Shown: positions 23,434-33,856 of the stretch, one piece after another | Position numbering within the stretch: the first letter of the stretch is position 1 | Layout: each line of letters opens with the position of its first letter | Virus record (IMG/VR): IMGVR_UViG_3300043803_001112 | Span: 1 to 41,865 of that record | From: a virus | Length of the DNA stretch: 41,865 bases | Reading direction: 5' to 3' (one strand) | The notes under the pieces: generated by a model | Database searches by the model: none | What the model saw: the letters and a program-made list of their open reading frames with translations, nothing else | What the model was told of the DNA's origin: nothing | Translations under genes and position numbers: made by a program

Positions 23434-26400
23434 ATGGCCGTTCAAATCAATGTCGCCGCCAATCAAGCAGCATTAACAGCTTCTATTCAAGCTGGTGTTC
23501 AAGCGTACAATCAAAAATTCGCTCAGAACAATCAGGTTAATTTAAGCGTTAATCAACGAGCTTTCTCTCAGCCGCTCGGAAGAATGACTGGTGATGTTAA
23601 GGATTTTGAGGCGGCTCTTGCCGCTTCTAATGCTCGCGTTATCGCCTTCGGAGCTTCAACCGCTGTTCTTGGTGGTGTTATTCGTAGTTTTAAAGAACTA
23701 GCTAATGTTACTATTGATGTCGAAAAGAATCTTGCTGATATTAATCGTGTATTCGGATTAACTACTGGTCAATTACAAAAATTTAGTACAGATTTATTTA
23801 GCGTTGGTAAACAAACGGCTTCTACATTTGATGACGCGTCTAAAGCTGCTCTTGAATTCTCTCGTCAAGGTTTAAAAGCTGAAGAAGTTTTAATAAGAAC
23901 AAAAGACGCATTAACTTTAGCAAGAGTCGCTGGAATTAGCACTGCAAATTCTGTTGACGCTTTAACTTCTACTATAAACGGTTTTTCTGCAACTGGAATA
24001 ACAACAACTCAAATATTAAATAAACTTGTAGCTGTCGAACAGGATTTCGCAGTTGGCGCAGGAGACTTGGCTGAAGCATTGTCTCGTACAGGTCAAGCGG
24101 CGCAAGAAGCAGGAGTTAGTTTTGATCAGTTAAACGCATTAGTTACATCCGCTCAACAAAGTACAGCAAGAGGCGGCGCGGTTATTGGTAACGCATTAAA
24201 AACAATTTTTACTCGCTTACAACGTACTGATACTCTTGACCAATTAGAAGCTTTCAATATAGCTGTAAGAGATGTACAAGGAAATACTTTACCAGCAGTC
24301 TCTATTCTACAAAATTTCGCAGGTGCTTATAAAAACTTAGGAGACGCTCAAAGAGCGCAGTTATCTGAACAAGTCGCTGGTGTTTATCAAGTTAACATTC
24401 TTAAAGCTATTGTTGGTGATTTAAATAAATCTCAAGGCGTGTATGCTGGAGCTTTACAAAGAGGCGCATCAGCAACAAATGAAGCTGAAATCGCTACCGC
24501 CAAACTAAATCAAACTCTTGACGCTTTATTAAAGCAAACTGCCACTTCTACACAACAACTAGCAAATAATATTGGTAAAGTAACATTTGAACCATTGGCT
24601 AGATATGGTACAGAACAATTGAAATCACTTGTCGAAAGCATGAACGAAATTCTTGAAGGAGAAGGAGTTGGTTCTACTTTCGCTAATGGTTTATTAAAAG
24701 GTATTCGTAATATAATAGCTGGTCCCGGCGCTATCGCTGCTTTCTTTACGCTTTTTAAGTTAATACAAAACTCTTTCACTTATCTTGCTCAAGCTTTGCC
24801 TCAGATCGCTGGTATCACGACAGAAACTCAAAATAGAAAAAATATTGAACAATCTATTTTGCAAATCATGCAGCAACAAGGGCCGGTATCGCAAGCTCTT
24901 GCTGGCTCTATGGGCAATCAAGCTGCACAAGCTCAGTTGCTGCTTCAATTAGCCAGACAACAGACAGCAGAATATCAAATACAATCAACTCTTGCAAAAC
25001 AATTAGCCACTCAATTAGCCGGTCAAGGTGTGCGAGTAAAAGGATCTGGTGGTTTGCAGGTCACTCGCGCAGGAGGTTATATTCCTGCTGCAACAAGAAT
25101 GGCTGAAACAGTTGGCGCACAAGCTGGTGGTTATGCTCCCGGTAAAGTAGTGAAATCTCCTGTTGGTGGAGTAATGAATACTGCGGAAGATGTTAAATAC
25201 GTCCCCGGTTTTGCTCAACCTTTTATTAATCCTCCTGCTGGATCAAAAGCTGGCCGCGCACATAGACAAAACGCTATAAGTAGAACGGGTGTTGATCCGT
25301 ATATGAATAGTGGATTTGTGCCTAATTTTGCTTCAAATTATTTAGCAAAGATGGATGCTGGAAAAGTTTTTGATAATACAATAGCGATTGCTATTGGCTT
25401 AAAACAAGCGTACTTAGAAGACAACGATATATTAGATTATAATCCGTTTGAGTTTAAAGATCCACAAGTAAAGGAAAAACTAGGCTTAAATAATAAGACT
25501 TTTTGGGGAGACGCTAAATTATCAGAAAAGCCTATTAATTTAGACAGCTATATTTCTAAAATAATAAGGTCTAATAACGCTACTATTAAGAGTACTAGAT
25601 CAGGCAATTGGTATGTCAAGCCTACAGTAGAAGGCGGGTCTGTGATTTTACCTCAAACAGCAGGTGGGCTTGATAAGAACGTTGTACACAAAACAAATAA
25701 AAGAAATTTAATTGCAAAAAATAAATCGATTGCGGGACGACTTAGTGGCATAAGCGATAAAGACATAATATCTTCAAATCTTTTCTTAGATCGCACTAAA
25801 GTTCCTCTTGAAAAGACGTATGTAGCTAAAGGTTCAAATAAAAAAGAAACTGCTGAAAAATTAGCTTTGGACTATAAGTCTGGAGGTTTTATTCCTAATT
25901 TTGCTCCTCCTACAAGTGCAATAAGAATTCCTTGGTTTAAGAAATTTGGTAATGCTGCTTTTGATAAAATCCAACCTACTTTAGGAATATCTAAAGCTAG
26001 TGATGTAGATACATTTAGACAAATTGGTTTTAGAAGCACTGCTAAAGGTGCAGATGAAAATGGTGATCCTAATATTTTCGGTCCATTATATGAAACTTTT
26101 AGTAGAAAAGCATTACAATTAATAAATAAATCCAATATATTTGGTGAATTTGTTAGAGGCAGTGTATTGCAACCTAGAGCAAAATCTAGTCAAACTGCAT
26201 TTGATGACGCTCTTTTACAAGATGATGGAATTATCGGTCTTGATTTTAAAGGTTTTCCGAAAAAAAATTTATCAGGTGGCTCGGTTGCTAAACACATGAA
26301 TGATAAATTAAAGAGAGTTGCTCAAACTGATCCTGAACAAGCGGCTAAAATAAAAGAAGGTGTCATGGTTTTCAATGAAACTGGCCATGAAAATCAATTG

Positions 26401-29400
26401 CCATCTGAGTTTGGTAAAAACTTTCTTGAATTAGCTGCAACAAGTTATTCTCAAATATTGAAGAATAGCCCTGATCTTGTAAAAGCATTGTCCGCAGAAA
26501 CAAATAGTTTATTAAATAATTATGTAAAAGATCCTGAGTTCTTGGCAATGAATGCTGCAAAAGGTTTTATTCCCAACTTTGCGTATAAACAAGCAGTAAT
26601 GGGCTTAGAAGAAAGCATGAGCGGAGAAAAAGCCGTATTCGATACTAAGCCTTTCCCACACATTAGAAACAAGAGTCAGCCAACATTCAGTTCCGCAATA
26701 TCTGATCATGGTGGTTTAAGTAATGCGTTGAGTGATTCAATGAGAGGACAGAAGAATGCTGGATTGATGAGTAAAGGATATATTCCTAACTTTGCTGATT
26801 TTAGTTCTTCTGGAACAGCAATTAGAGAGAGATCTGGAAGAGTAACAAGTAGAAATTCAATTGATACTGCTATTAATAATTATATAAAAAGTATAGATTT
26901 ATTAAAAACCAATAACGTTCAAATAAACTCAGCAGTACAAAAAATATTAAAAAGTTATAATTTACAGGCAGCATCTTTTAATGAGTTGTTAAAACAAGTT
27001 AAAGCTCATGCTGATGCAGAAAGAAACGCCGCTAATCAAACTACTGCAAATACATCTACTTCTAAATCTTTATCTGAAAAGTTTTTTGGCGCAAAAGGAG
27101 CAAAAGCAGATAAATTTGCAAGTTCAAAATTAGGTGGAATTGCTGGTGTAGTGGGTGGAGCTTTAATTGGTGGTCAGTTAGAAAATCTTATTCAAGGAGG
27201 CAGAGATAGATCTCAGTTAAGTACTGCTGAAAAATTTGCATCGAGCGCATCTAGTGGAGTTTTAACTGCTACAACAACTGGTGCTGAAATTGGATCGATG
27301 ATTCCAGGGTTAGGAACTGCTGCTGGAGCAGCAATTGGAGCTTTAATTGGTTTAGGCAAAGCCGCTTATGACTCTCAAGATTCGTTAGAAGACTTGCAGA
27401 AGTCTTCAGAATTTTATAAAGCACAAGTTGATAATATTATTAGTTCAAGTGGTTCCTACATCCAGCAATTAAAAGAAATTAGTTCTATATCAGATCCATC
27501 TTTATTAAATCAAGCTTCTTTTAAACTATCAGAAACTTTTCAAAATTTATCAAAAGAGTCTCCTGAATTAGGAAGAAAATTTATGGAAGCAGGTGGTGAT
27601 ATAGATAAGATGGGTAAAGCTATTGAAGATTTTACTAGTACTGCAAATATGGTAAAATCAATAAATAATTTAAAAACTTCTTATAAAGAAAGTGGTGATA
27701 AATTATCTTTTACAATACCAGTCCGATCAAATCAATTAGCAAAAAAAGGATATAATATTCAGCAAGGCTCTGGTGATATAAAAGAAACAGAAGCAAGTTT
27801 GCAGACATCTTTCGTGCAATTTCAAGGTTTTTTTGATTTACTCAAAAAGGGCGGATTAACTGCCGAAAATTCTTCTGCATTTATGGAAGAGTTTCAAAAA
27901 GAAATGCAAGGTTATACATCCGAATCTGATTTAGCGGCGATAGCTAAAAAATATAATATATCAGAAACGATTGCTAAAGAGTTAGCGGATTTATCTGATA
28001 ATGTAATAGATGAAATGGGAGTCGAAGGAGATTTTTTTGTAGCTAATAGCGGGGTTTTAGTGAAGAGGTTTTTTGACGCTACAAATGATAAATATAAAAG
28101 CGCCGCTCAACAGCTTGAAAAACAACAATTTAATGCGCGACCAATCATAAAAAGAATAGAAGACTCTATTTCTAATTATGTATTTAACATCGCTTCTCAA
28201 CTTCAAAACATGGAATTTGAATCAAGTAGGTTTAAGATATTGGAAAATGCCGCTAATAATTATTTAGATTCTATTTCAACTCCTTTAGAAAAAGCTTCAA
28301 GAGAAATATCTTCTAGAAATAGAGAAACTCAAACTAAAACAGAAGCATCTAGAATGAAATTCACCTCTGATTTTGAACAAAATATTGGTTCAAAATTACC
28401 TAAAACATTAGGTGGATCTGATGCTGGTACGCTTGGAAAACTTGAAAAATTAATTGAAAGTTTTAAAACTTCATCTCCAGAACAACAATTAAGCCAAATA
28501 AATGAATTAATTAAAAATACAAATTCTGTAGAAGCTACAAGCGCAGCGGGATATAAAAATGTCGATCCAAACGAGGTAAAATCATTAAACGCTGAATTAA
28601 AAAAAGAGCGAGATTCTTTGATGTTATTAATTCAAACTAAAAAAGAAAATCTTTCTTTAAGCGCTCTTGAGAACGATGTTGCTAAAAGAAAAGCAGAAAG
28701 TACAGAAAGATTATTAATCTTACAAAATAAATTAATAGAAAGCGATACAAAACGAGCAATTTCTATTGCTGGTCAAAAAGCAAACATTGATATAAGAGAG
28801 AATGATTTACAAAATACTAGAAAAACGCCTGGTTTTGGATTTGGAGTATCTGAAGGCCGAATAAATAGAGAAACTATAATGCAAAATAGAGGATTGATGA
28901 TGGAAAGACAGTCTTTAACAAGGGCGGATACTTTAGGAAACGTAAAATCGCAACTTAAAAGTACACTTTTTCCTATATTAACCCCAATAAAAACTGCATT
29001 TCAAGAAATTGAAAAAGTATCTATATCAGAACAACCTAATTTATATAAAAATTTAGGTGTTGATAAAGTAAATATATCTGATATGACAGATTTATTTAAT
29101 TTAGATGATATGCTTGATAAAATAAATGATCCAGCTTCATTAGAGAGTTTTAGAAAAAATTTAGAATATATCTTTTCAAATATCGATCAAACTTCAGTTT
29201 TATATAAACCTTTGCAAGAACAAATGGGGATTATATCTCAAACATTAATTGGTCTTGATAAAGAATCTAAAATTTTTGAATCAAATTCTCAAGCTGATAT
29301 CAAAATTGCTGACGTAAACGATAGAATAAATAATGCATATATATATCGCCTTAATACTTTATTGCAAATTGAAAAAGCTCAAAGAGGAATTTTAAATACA

Positions 29401-31209
29401 ATTGAAATTGAAGAGCAAAGATTAGAGGCTGCAAAATCTAGACCAGCAAATTTCTTTGGATTAGGAGTCACAGGAAAAGCTGAAAAACAAATAGGCTTTG
29501 ATGAACAAAATTTAGCATTAAGACAGCGCCGTCAAAATGCACAAGCAACTCAAAACGTTCAACAACAGTTGAGTCAATTTGAAACCTATAGAAGTAAAAT
29601 AAAAGCAGAAAGTATAAATCCTTTGCTTCAAGAAGGATCTTATGGACCTTTAAATAAAGAACAAACAGATAGAGCGGAAAAAGCTAGAACAGCTATAGCA
29701 AATCTTGATACAAGCAAGGTAACTAATGTTGATCAAGCTAAAGCTTTTGTTTCAGAATTATCGAATATTAGAAATCAATATGGTTTGCAAGGTGAAGCCG
29801 CCAAAACATTAGCAGATACAGAAAAAGAAATTAATAGCATATTAAATTCTAATGTTGATGAATTAGATAAAATGCGTTCAATACAAGACATTTTGAATAG
29901 TAAAGTTAGACAAGAAGCTAAAGATAGACAATCGATAAGGATGGGATTCAAAGAAGGTTTCGATCAAATACAAGAAGATGCTGATACTGGATTAAATAGA
30001 TTGGCAAAAGATACGCCTATGCTTTTTAGAGATGGAATGGTAAATGCTATAAAAGCGGCAGTAAAAGAAACTGATAATCTTGGTGATGCTCTTTTAGGTG
30101 TTGCTGCTAATTTCTTAGATACTATTAGTAATAGATTAATGGAGGTTGGTGTTTCAAAATTGATAAGTGGATCAGGAATTGAAAGTCTATTTACGGCTCA
30201 AAAAGGAGGTGTTGTACGCGCACAATCTGGCATGTATGTTTCTGGAACTGGTTCTGGAGATAAATATCCAGCCATGCTTGAGAATGGTGAATATGTATTA
30301 AATAGAAGAGCGGTAATGGCAATGGGTGGTCCTGCCGCTCTTGATACTTTGAATTTCTCTGCTGCGCCTCGTTTCGCTAGTGGTGGAGCGTTCAATGCGG
30401 AATTGAGTGATATAAAGTCAATGGAAGATGGTATGACTACTTTTGGTCTTGAAAATAGTTCATTATACAAAGAATTACGTGACGCTGAAATACAAAAGGC
30501 TGAACAAGCCAGACAAAAGAAACGCGCAAGACAAGCTCAAACAGCCCAAATGGTTGGATCTATTGTAGCTTCTATAGCAACAATTGGAATAGGCGCTGGA
30601 ATATCTAATAAAATGGGAAATATCCAAGCCGGTAAAGCTCAAACTTTATCCGCCAAACTAAATGCAACTGGAGGCGCTGGAATGACAAATTCAGAGCTTG
30701 GGTCTTTAGCTAAATTTCAAAAATCTGGATTATTAGGAAATAATTTTGAGTATAAAGGTCCAACTAATATACAATCAGGATTTAATTCATTTTTATCAGG
30801 ACCATCATTTGGGCCAAATAGAGCTTTAGTTACAAAACCTATGGGTCGTCAGACTGGTGGTTCAATAGGTTCTCGTTTATCAGATACAATTCCTGGTTAT
30901 ATGGAAGGTGGATTATATAATAGCCCAATGGTTAAACAGTATGATGTAGGAATGCAAGGCGGGGGAACATCTGCTGTAGCTAATAATTCTAATACTGTTA
31001 ATAATAGTAATGCTAGTAATTCATTTAATTTTAATACTTCAGTTAATAGAGACGGTGCTATACAAATGGGAGCAGATAGTTCAACATATAAACAGCAAGA
31101 TGTTGAATTATCAAATAATCTTAATACTAAAATATATGGAGCAGTTCTTGATGTTATTCGTGAACAACAAAGATTTGGCGGTTCATTAGCTGGTACAAGA
31201 AAAGCATAA
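23434..31209 (+). CDS. Tape measure protein, 2591 residues
   Basis: This protein sets tail length and is ejected with DNA. Residues about 40-330 resemble the phage tail tape measure (TP901-like) core: GASTAVLGGVIRSFKEL, NLADINRVFGLTTGQL, LEFSRQGLKAEE, RTGQAAQEAGVSFDQL, GNALKTIFTRL. Hydrophobic stretches lie near 420-455 (AGPGAIAAFFTLFKLIQ), near 1240, near 1290 (GLGTAAGAAIGALIGLG) and near 2370 (GSIVASIATIGIGAG). Residues 540-1120 hold G(F/Y)(I/V)PNFA motifs spacing variable domains, then long coiled coils to 2250. The end has ENGEYVLNRRAV, a usual tape-measure motif, and LDVIREQQRFGGSLAG. At about 0.15 nm per residue the tail would be near 390 nm. No peptidoglycan hydrolase domain is recognised. 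The gene follows the chaperone pair and leads into the tip operon. Confidence 0.93.
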   Translation: MAVQINVAANQAALTASIQAGVQAYNQKFAQNNQVNLSVNQRAFSQPLGRMTGDVKDFEAALAASNARVIAFGASTAVLGGVIRSFKELANVTIDVEKNLADINRVFGLTTGQLQKFSTDLFSVGKQTASTFDDASKAALEFSRQGLKAEEVLIRTKDALTLARVAGISTANSVDALTSTINGFSATGITTTQILNKLVAVEQDFAVGAGDLAEALSRTGQAAQEAGVSFDQLNALVTSAQQSTARGGAVIGNALKTIFTRLQRTDTLDQLEAFNIAVRDVQGNTLPAVSILQNFAGAYKNLGDAQRAQLSEQVAGVYQVNILKAIVGDLNKSQGVYAGALQRGASATNEAEIATAKLNQTLDALLKQTATSTQQLANNIGKVTFEPLARYGTEQLKSLVESMNEILEGEGVGSTFANGLLKGIRNIIAGPGAIAAFFTLFKLIQNSFTYLAQALPQIAGITTETQNRKNIEQSILQIMQQQGPVSQALAGSMGNQAAQAQLLLQLARQQTAEYQIQSTLAKQLATQLAGQGVRVKGSGGLQVTRAGGYIPAATRMAETVGAQAGGYAPGKVVKSPVGGVMNTAEDVKYVPGFAQPFINPPAGSKAGRAHRQNAISRTGVDPYMNSGFVPNFASNYLAKMDAGKVFDNTIAIAIGLKQAYLEDNDILDYNPFEFKDPQVKEKLGLNNKTFWGDAKLSEKPINLDSYISKIIRSNNATIKSTRSGNWYVKPTVEGGSVILPQTAGGLDKNVVHKTNKRNLIAKNKSIAGRLSGISDKDIISSNLFLDRTKVPLEKTYVAKGSNKKETAEKLALDYKSGGFIPNFAPPTSAIRIPWFKKFGNAAFDKIQPTLGISKASDVDTFRQIGFRSTAKGADENGDPNIFGPLYETFSRKALQLINKSNIFGEFVRGSVLQPRAKSSQTAFDDALLQDDGIIGLDFKGFPKKNLSGGSVAKHMNDKLKRVAQTDPEQAAKIKEGVMVFNETGHENQLPSEFGKNFLELAATSYSQILKNSPDLVKALSAETNSLLNNYVKDPEFLAMNAAKGFIPNFAYKQAVMGLEESMSGEKAVFDTKPFPHIRNKSQPTFSSAISDHGGLSNALSDSMRGQKNAGLMSKGYIPNFADFSSSGTAIRERSGRVTSRNSIDTAINNYIKSIDLLKTNNVQINSAVQKILKSYNLQAASFNELLKQVKAHADAERNAANQTTANTSTSKSLSEKFFGAKGAKADKFASSKLGGIAGVVGGALIGGQLENLIQGGRDRSQLSTAEKFASSASSGVLTATTTGAEIGSMIPGLGTAAGAAIGALIGLGKAAYDSQDSLEDLQKSSEFYKAQVDNIISSSGSYIQQLKEISSISDPSLLNQASFKLSETFQNLSKESPELGRKFMEAGGDIDKMGKAIEDFTSTANMVKSINNLKTSYKESGDKLSFTIPVRSNQLAKKGYNIQQGSGDIKETEASLQTSFVQFQGFFDLLKKGGLTAENSSAFMEEFQKEMQGYTSESDLAAIAKKYNISETIAKELADLSDNVIDEMGVEGDFFVANSGVLVKRFFDATNDKYKSAAQQLEKQQFNARPIIKRIEDSISNYVFNIASQLQNMEFESSRFKILENAANNYLDSISTPLEKASREISSRNRETQTKTEASRMKFTSDFEQNIGSKLPKTLGGSDAGTLGKLEKLIESFKTSSPEQQLSQINELIKNTNSVEATSAAGYKNVDPNEVKSLNAELKKERDSLMLLIQTKKENLSLSALENDVAKRKAESTERLLILQNKLIESDTKRAISIAGQKANIDIRENDLQNTRKTPGFGFGVSEGRINRETIMQNRGLMMERQSLTRADTLGNVKSQLKSTLFPILTPIKTAFQEIEKVSISEQPNLYKNLGVDKVNISDMTDLFNLDDMLDKINDPASLESFRKNLEYIFSNIDQTSVLYKPLQEQMGIISQTLIGLDKESKIFESNSQADIKIADVNDRINNAYIYRLNTLLQIEKAQRGILNTIEIEEQRLEAAKSRPANFFGLGVTGKAEKQIGFDEQNLALRQRRQNAQATQNVQQQLSQFETYRSKIKAESINPLLQEGSYGPLNKEQTDRAEKARTAIANLDTSKVTNVDQAKAFVSELSNIRNQYGLQGEAAKTLADTEKEINSILNSNVDELDKMRSIQDILNSKVRQEAKDRQSIRMGFKEGFDQIQEDADTGLNRLAKDTPMLFRDGMVNAIKAAVKETDNLGDALLGVAANFLDTISNRLMEVGVSKLISGSGIESLFTAQKGGVVRAQSGMYVSGTGSGDKYPAMLENGEYVLNRRAVMAMGGPAALDTLNFSAAPRFASGGAFNAELSDIKSMEDGMTTFGLENSSLYKELRDAEIQKAEQARQKKRARQAQTAQMVGSIVASIATIGIGAGISNKMGNIQAGKAQTLSAKLNATGGAGMTNSELGSLAKFQKSGLLGNNFEYKGPTNIQSGFNSFLSGPSFGPNRALVTKPMGRQTGGSIGSRLSDTIPGYMEGGLYNSPMVKQYDVGMQGGGTSAVANNSNTVNNSNASNSFNFNTSVNRDGAIQMGADSSTYKQQDVELSNNLNTKIYGAVLDVIREQQRFGGSLAGTRKA
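25060..26800 (+). repeat. Dispersed G-F/Y-I/V-P-N-F-A motifs inside the tape measure
   Basis: Near-identical heptads occur at residues 627 (GFVPNFA, base 25312), 818 (GFIPNFA, 25885), 1044 (GFIPNFA, 26563) and 1115 (GYIPNFA, 26776). Looser relatives occur upstream (GGYIPAA near 25069, GGYAPGK near 25126, YVPGFA at 25198). Each is preceded by Gly/Ser/Lys and followed by a change in sequence character. The segments between (about 190, 225 and 70 residues) do not resemble one another. Confidence 0.8.
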
Positions 31210-31210
31210 A

Positions 31211-32110
31211 ATGAAAAATACAATACTTAATTATGAAAATGTTTTTTATCTTGACGGCCAAGCTATTTCAGGGGTTATATCAGTTGATGGTTCGTATTCA
31301 ATTAATTATGCGCCAATTAACACAATAGGAATTGGGTATAATAAACAAGTAATTGCGGATGTACCTACGGCTGAATTTAATGTTAATAAATATTTAGTAT
31401 ATAATGAGCCGTTTTTAAATTTTACAGGTCAAAAAAATAATTTAATAGCTCCTAGTTTTGCTGGAAGCATAAATTATAATAATAGATCAATAGGATTTCA
31501 AAGTGGATATTTAAGTTCTTTTGGCTTGTCTTGTTCGGTGGGTGATATTCCACAGACTTCGATGAGTATTCAAGTTTTTGGAGATATAGGATCTGGATAC
31601 TCAGCATCAGGCACTAGACAAGCAAGATACGTTACTGTTCCGCAGGTAAAAGACATAAGTATAACATGTAGCGGCTCTTCATCTAATAGAATAACTAATT
31701 TCGATTATTCTATAAATTCTCCTAAAAAACCAATTTATACATTGCAAACATCAAATAATTATATTCCATATGAGGTATTGTGTGATTTTCCTATAGAAAT
31801 AAGCGTAAGTTTTAATATTGAAATTGATGATTTTCAATCCAGAAAATTATACGAGCAATTAAATAATGATATTGATTCTTCGTTTAGTTTGTTAATTGTT
31901 GGCGCTGTTCTGCAAGATCAAAATTTATTGGCAGATTCAAATCAAGATTTAGATGTTGGAATAGATGATTTAATTGTGGCTAGGACATCTGTTGGGGTTT
32001 CTTTGTTTAATCAATCTTTTAATAATGTTAAATTAGTGTCTCAAGAATTTAATTCGAATGCGGATGAGATTTTAAGTGTAAAACTTAATTACAAAGGATA
32101 TTTAAATTAA
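31211..32110 (+). CDS. Distal tail protein, paralogue of the tube protein
   Basis: A 299-residue protein, one base after the tape-measure stop. Pattern comparison with the tube protein shows the same series of strands: INTIGIGYNKQVIADVPTAEFNV beside the tube's FGKLARIDSIVMEAPTVGLDF (each shown in part), SCSVGDIPQTSMSIQVF beside ASVGAIPTASVTVEAF, then RITNFDYSIN, FPIEISVSFNIEI and a closing ILSVKLNYKGY strand equal to the tube's VDLTYSVQI. It therefore looks like a two-domain tube-fold protein that would form the ring between tube and tip, the place of Dit-like proteins. Opening gene of the tip operon; all downstream junctions are within a few bases. Confidence 0.68.
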   Translation: MKNTILNYENVFYLDGQAISGVISVDGSYSINYAPINTIGIGYNKQVIADVPTAEFNVNKYLVYNEPFLNFTGQKNNLIAPSFAGSINYNNRSIGFQSGYLSSFGLSCSVGDIPQTSMSIQVFGDIGSGYSASGTRQARYVTVPQVKDISITCSGSSSNRITNFDYSINSPKKPIYTLQTSNNYIPYEVLCDFPIEISVSFNIEIDDFQSRKLYEQLNNDIDSSFSLLIVGAVLQDQNLLADSNQDLDVGIDDLIVARTSVGVSLFNQSFNNVKLVSQEFNSNADEILSVKLNYKGYLN

Positions 32111-32113
32111 AAT

Positions 32114-33856
32114 ATGTCAATAACACTTTCAAGCTTATCGGCAAAATTAGGAAGCGCTGTTGTAGATACAGATATCTTTTTAGTTTCAGATTCTACGTCC
32201 GCCAATAATAATAAAATAGAAAGATCTGAATTAGCCAAGTCTTTTAATTATCTAACAGCACAAAACGCTAGTGGTATTTCTTTATTTGAAAGTGCGGGTC
32301 TTGTTGGTTTAACAGTAAGTGGTAGTAATGGATTTGTTGGTGTAAATGATAAAACTCCTTATGTATCATTAGATGTTGCTGATAATACAAGCGCAACGAA
32401 TGGATCAGGTCAAATTAGAATTAGTACGTCTAGCGCAGCTAGAAAAATTGGAATTTCTATAACAGATCCAAACCTGTATTATCAAATAGCAAAACAACCT
32501 AATGATACAAAATTATATTTAGAATCATCAATAAATAATGGCAGCACTTTTACTAATTTAATGGTTGTTGATCAAAGTGGAAATTTTGCGTTTCATGGAA
32601 CTACTGGAGCTTTAACAAGAAAATTTTTAGTAAGTGGCGAGTTTTCTGAATTTCAAAATTCTGGGAATTCAATTATATTAGATCCGTATAATGGTGAAAT
32701 AAAAACTAACGCTACTGATGAAGTATTTTCAATAAATTATAATAATTTAGCTGATATTAGATTAGGATATAATGCTATATATATTGATAATGATTTATTA
32801 TTACCAAAAGTTGGAATTAATACTACAACTCCTTATGCGCCATTAAACGTAAGCGGATCTGGAATAGTAACTAGATTAGATGGTAATACAAATAATACAA
32901 CTTTAGCTTTAGGAAATACAGTTGATTCTGGATATTTTGGGGTAATAAATAATAAAACTTACCTTGGTCCATCTTATGACGATTCGGTTTCAAATTTAGT
33001 TTATAGTCACGCTGGAGAAGGTTTATTGGGGCTTGGAATAAGCGCTCCACAATATAAATTAGACGTTAATACAATATCTTCTGAAACAGTAGCTCACTTC
33101 GCCAACACTGGAACGGTTAAAACATGTGAAATAATTATAGCTGCTAATAAAGCTATAGGTGGTGCAGATACTGGTCCAAGAAATTCATTTGCAACTTTTT
33201 CTAGATATGATAGTGCAGTAGATACAGATAAATGGTCTATAGGCAATATATATAATGATACAACATTCGGTGGATCAGATGATTTTGTTTTTATAAAAGG
33301 AGGTTATTTTGGAACAAGCCCAAATGTTGTCGCAAAATTATCTACAGTTGGTGATTTTGATATTGATGGGAGATTTACAACAAACTCTTCTTACTGTAAA
33401 GGTCATTTTATTGAAGTGCATAATTCAAGTTTAACTGGCACATCAAATATATATATAGATCCTTTCGGTGTTAATGGTTCTTCTACGGTTAGTAGTGGTA
33501 ACTTTAATAATGATGCTCCATTTGGAGTGTCAATGTATAATGGTAAATTAGAAAGAGTAAAATTATTAACATCAGACACGATTGCCACTAATGTTGTTTT
33601 TCAATTTTACGCAATAACTCCAGCAGTTACGGCTACAAACGGTTATAACAATATAAATACAACTGGAGATTATGCTAATGTCAAATGTAGTGGAACAGTA
33701 ACATTAAATACTAATCAAATAGCTGAAATAGTATTCACTACGTTTGGAAGTTTTACTTCTGGTCAGTTGCTTCAATTTAGATTATTTAAGTCGGATTTTA
33801 CAACATTAAATATTCCAGTAAAAGTAACAAGCTCTTTAAAATACATTATTATTTAA
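32114..33856 (+). CDS. Fibre-like tail-tip protein with GIGTTxP-type motifs
   Basis: A 580-residue protein encoded inside the tip operon. The N-terminal 60 residues (LSSLSAKLGSAVVDTDIFLVSD then KIERSELAKSF) match the short attachment segments that begin many phage fibres. Three degenerate copies of the fibre motif follow: GFVGVNDKTPYVSLDV, VGINTTTPYAPLNV and GLGISAPQYKLDV, the family also seen in genes 3 and 3790. The rest is beta-rich with DQSGNF, GDFDIDGRF and similar turns. The C-terminal 130 residues (from SSLTGTSNIYIDP) look like a separate beta-sandwich. It is probably a fibre or adhesin fixed to the tip. Its stop overlaps the next ATG (TAATG), so translation is coupled. Confidence 0.68.
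   Translation: MSITLSSLSAKLGSAVVDTDIFLVSDSTSANNNKIERSELAKSFNYLTAQNASGISLFESAGLVGLTVSGSNGFVGVNDKTPYVSLDVADNTSATNGSGQIRISTSSAARKIGISITDPNLYYQIAKQPNDTKLYLESSINNGSTFTNLMVVDQSGNFAFHGTTGALTRKFLVSGEFSEFQNSGNSIILDPYNGEIKTNATDEVFSINYNNLADIRLGYNAIYIDNDLLLPKVGINTTTPYAPLNVSGSGIVTRLDGNTNNTTLALGNTVDSGYFGVINNKTYLGPSYDDSVSNLVYSHAGEGLLGLGISAPQYKLDVNTISSETVAHFANTGTVKTCEIIIAANKAIGGADTGPRNSFATFSRYDSAVDTDKWSIGNIYNDTTFGGSDDFVFIKGGYFGTSPNVVAKLSTVGDFDIDGRFTTNSSYCKGHFIEVHNSSLTGTSNIYIDPFGVNGSSTVSSGNFNNDAPFGVSMYNGKLERVKLLTSDTIATNVVFQFYAITPAVTATNGYNNINTTGDYANVKCSGTVTLNTNQIAEIVFTTFGSFTSGQLLQFRLFKSDFTTLNIPVKVTSSLKYIII

Noticed and set aside
26215-26280. PD-(D/E)xK nuclease domain in the tape measure, suggested by GLDFKG
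   Set aside because: Only one short motif fits and the other catalytic residues could not be placed; kept only as a remark under the motif-bounded blocks.
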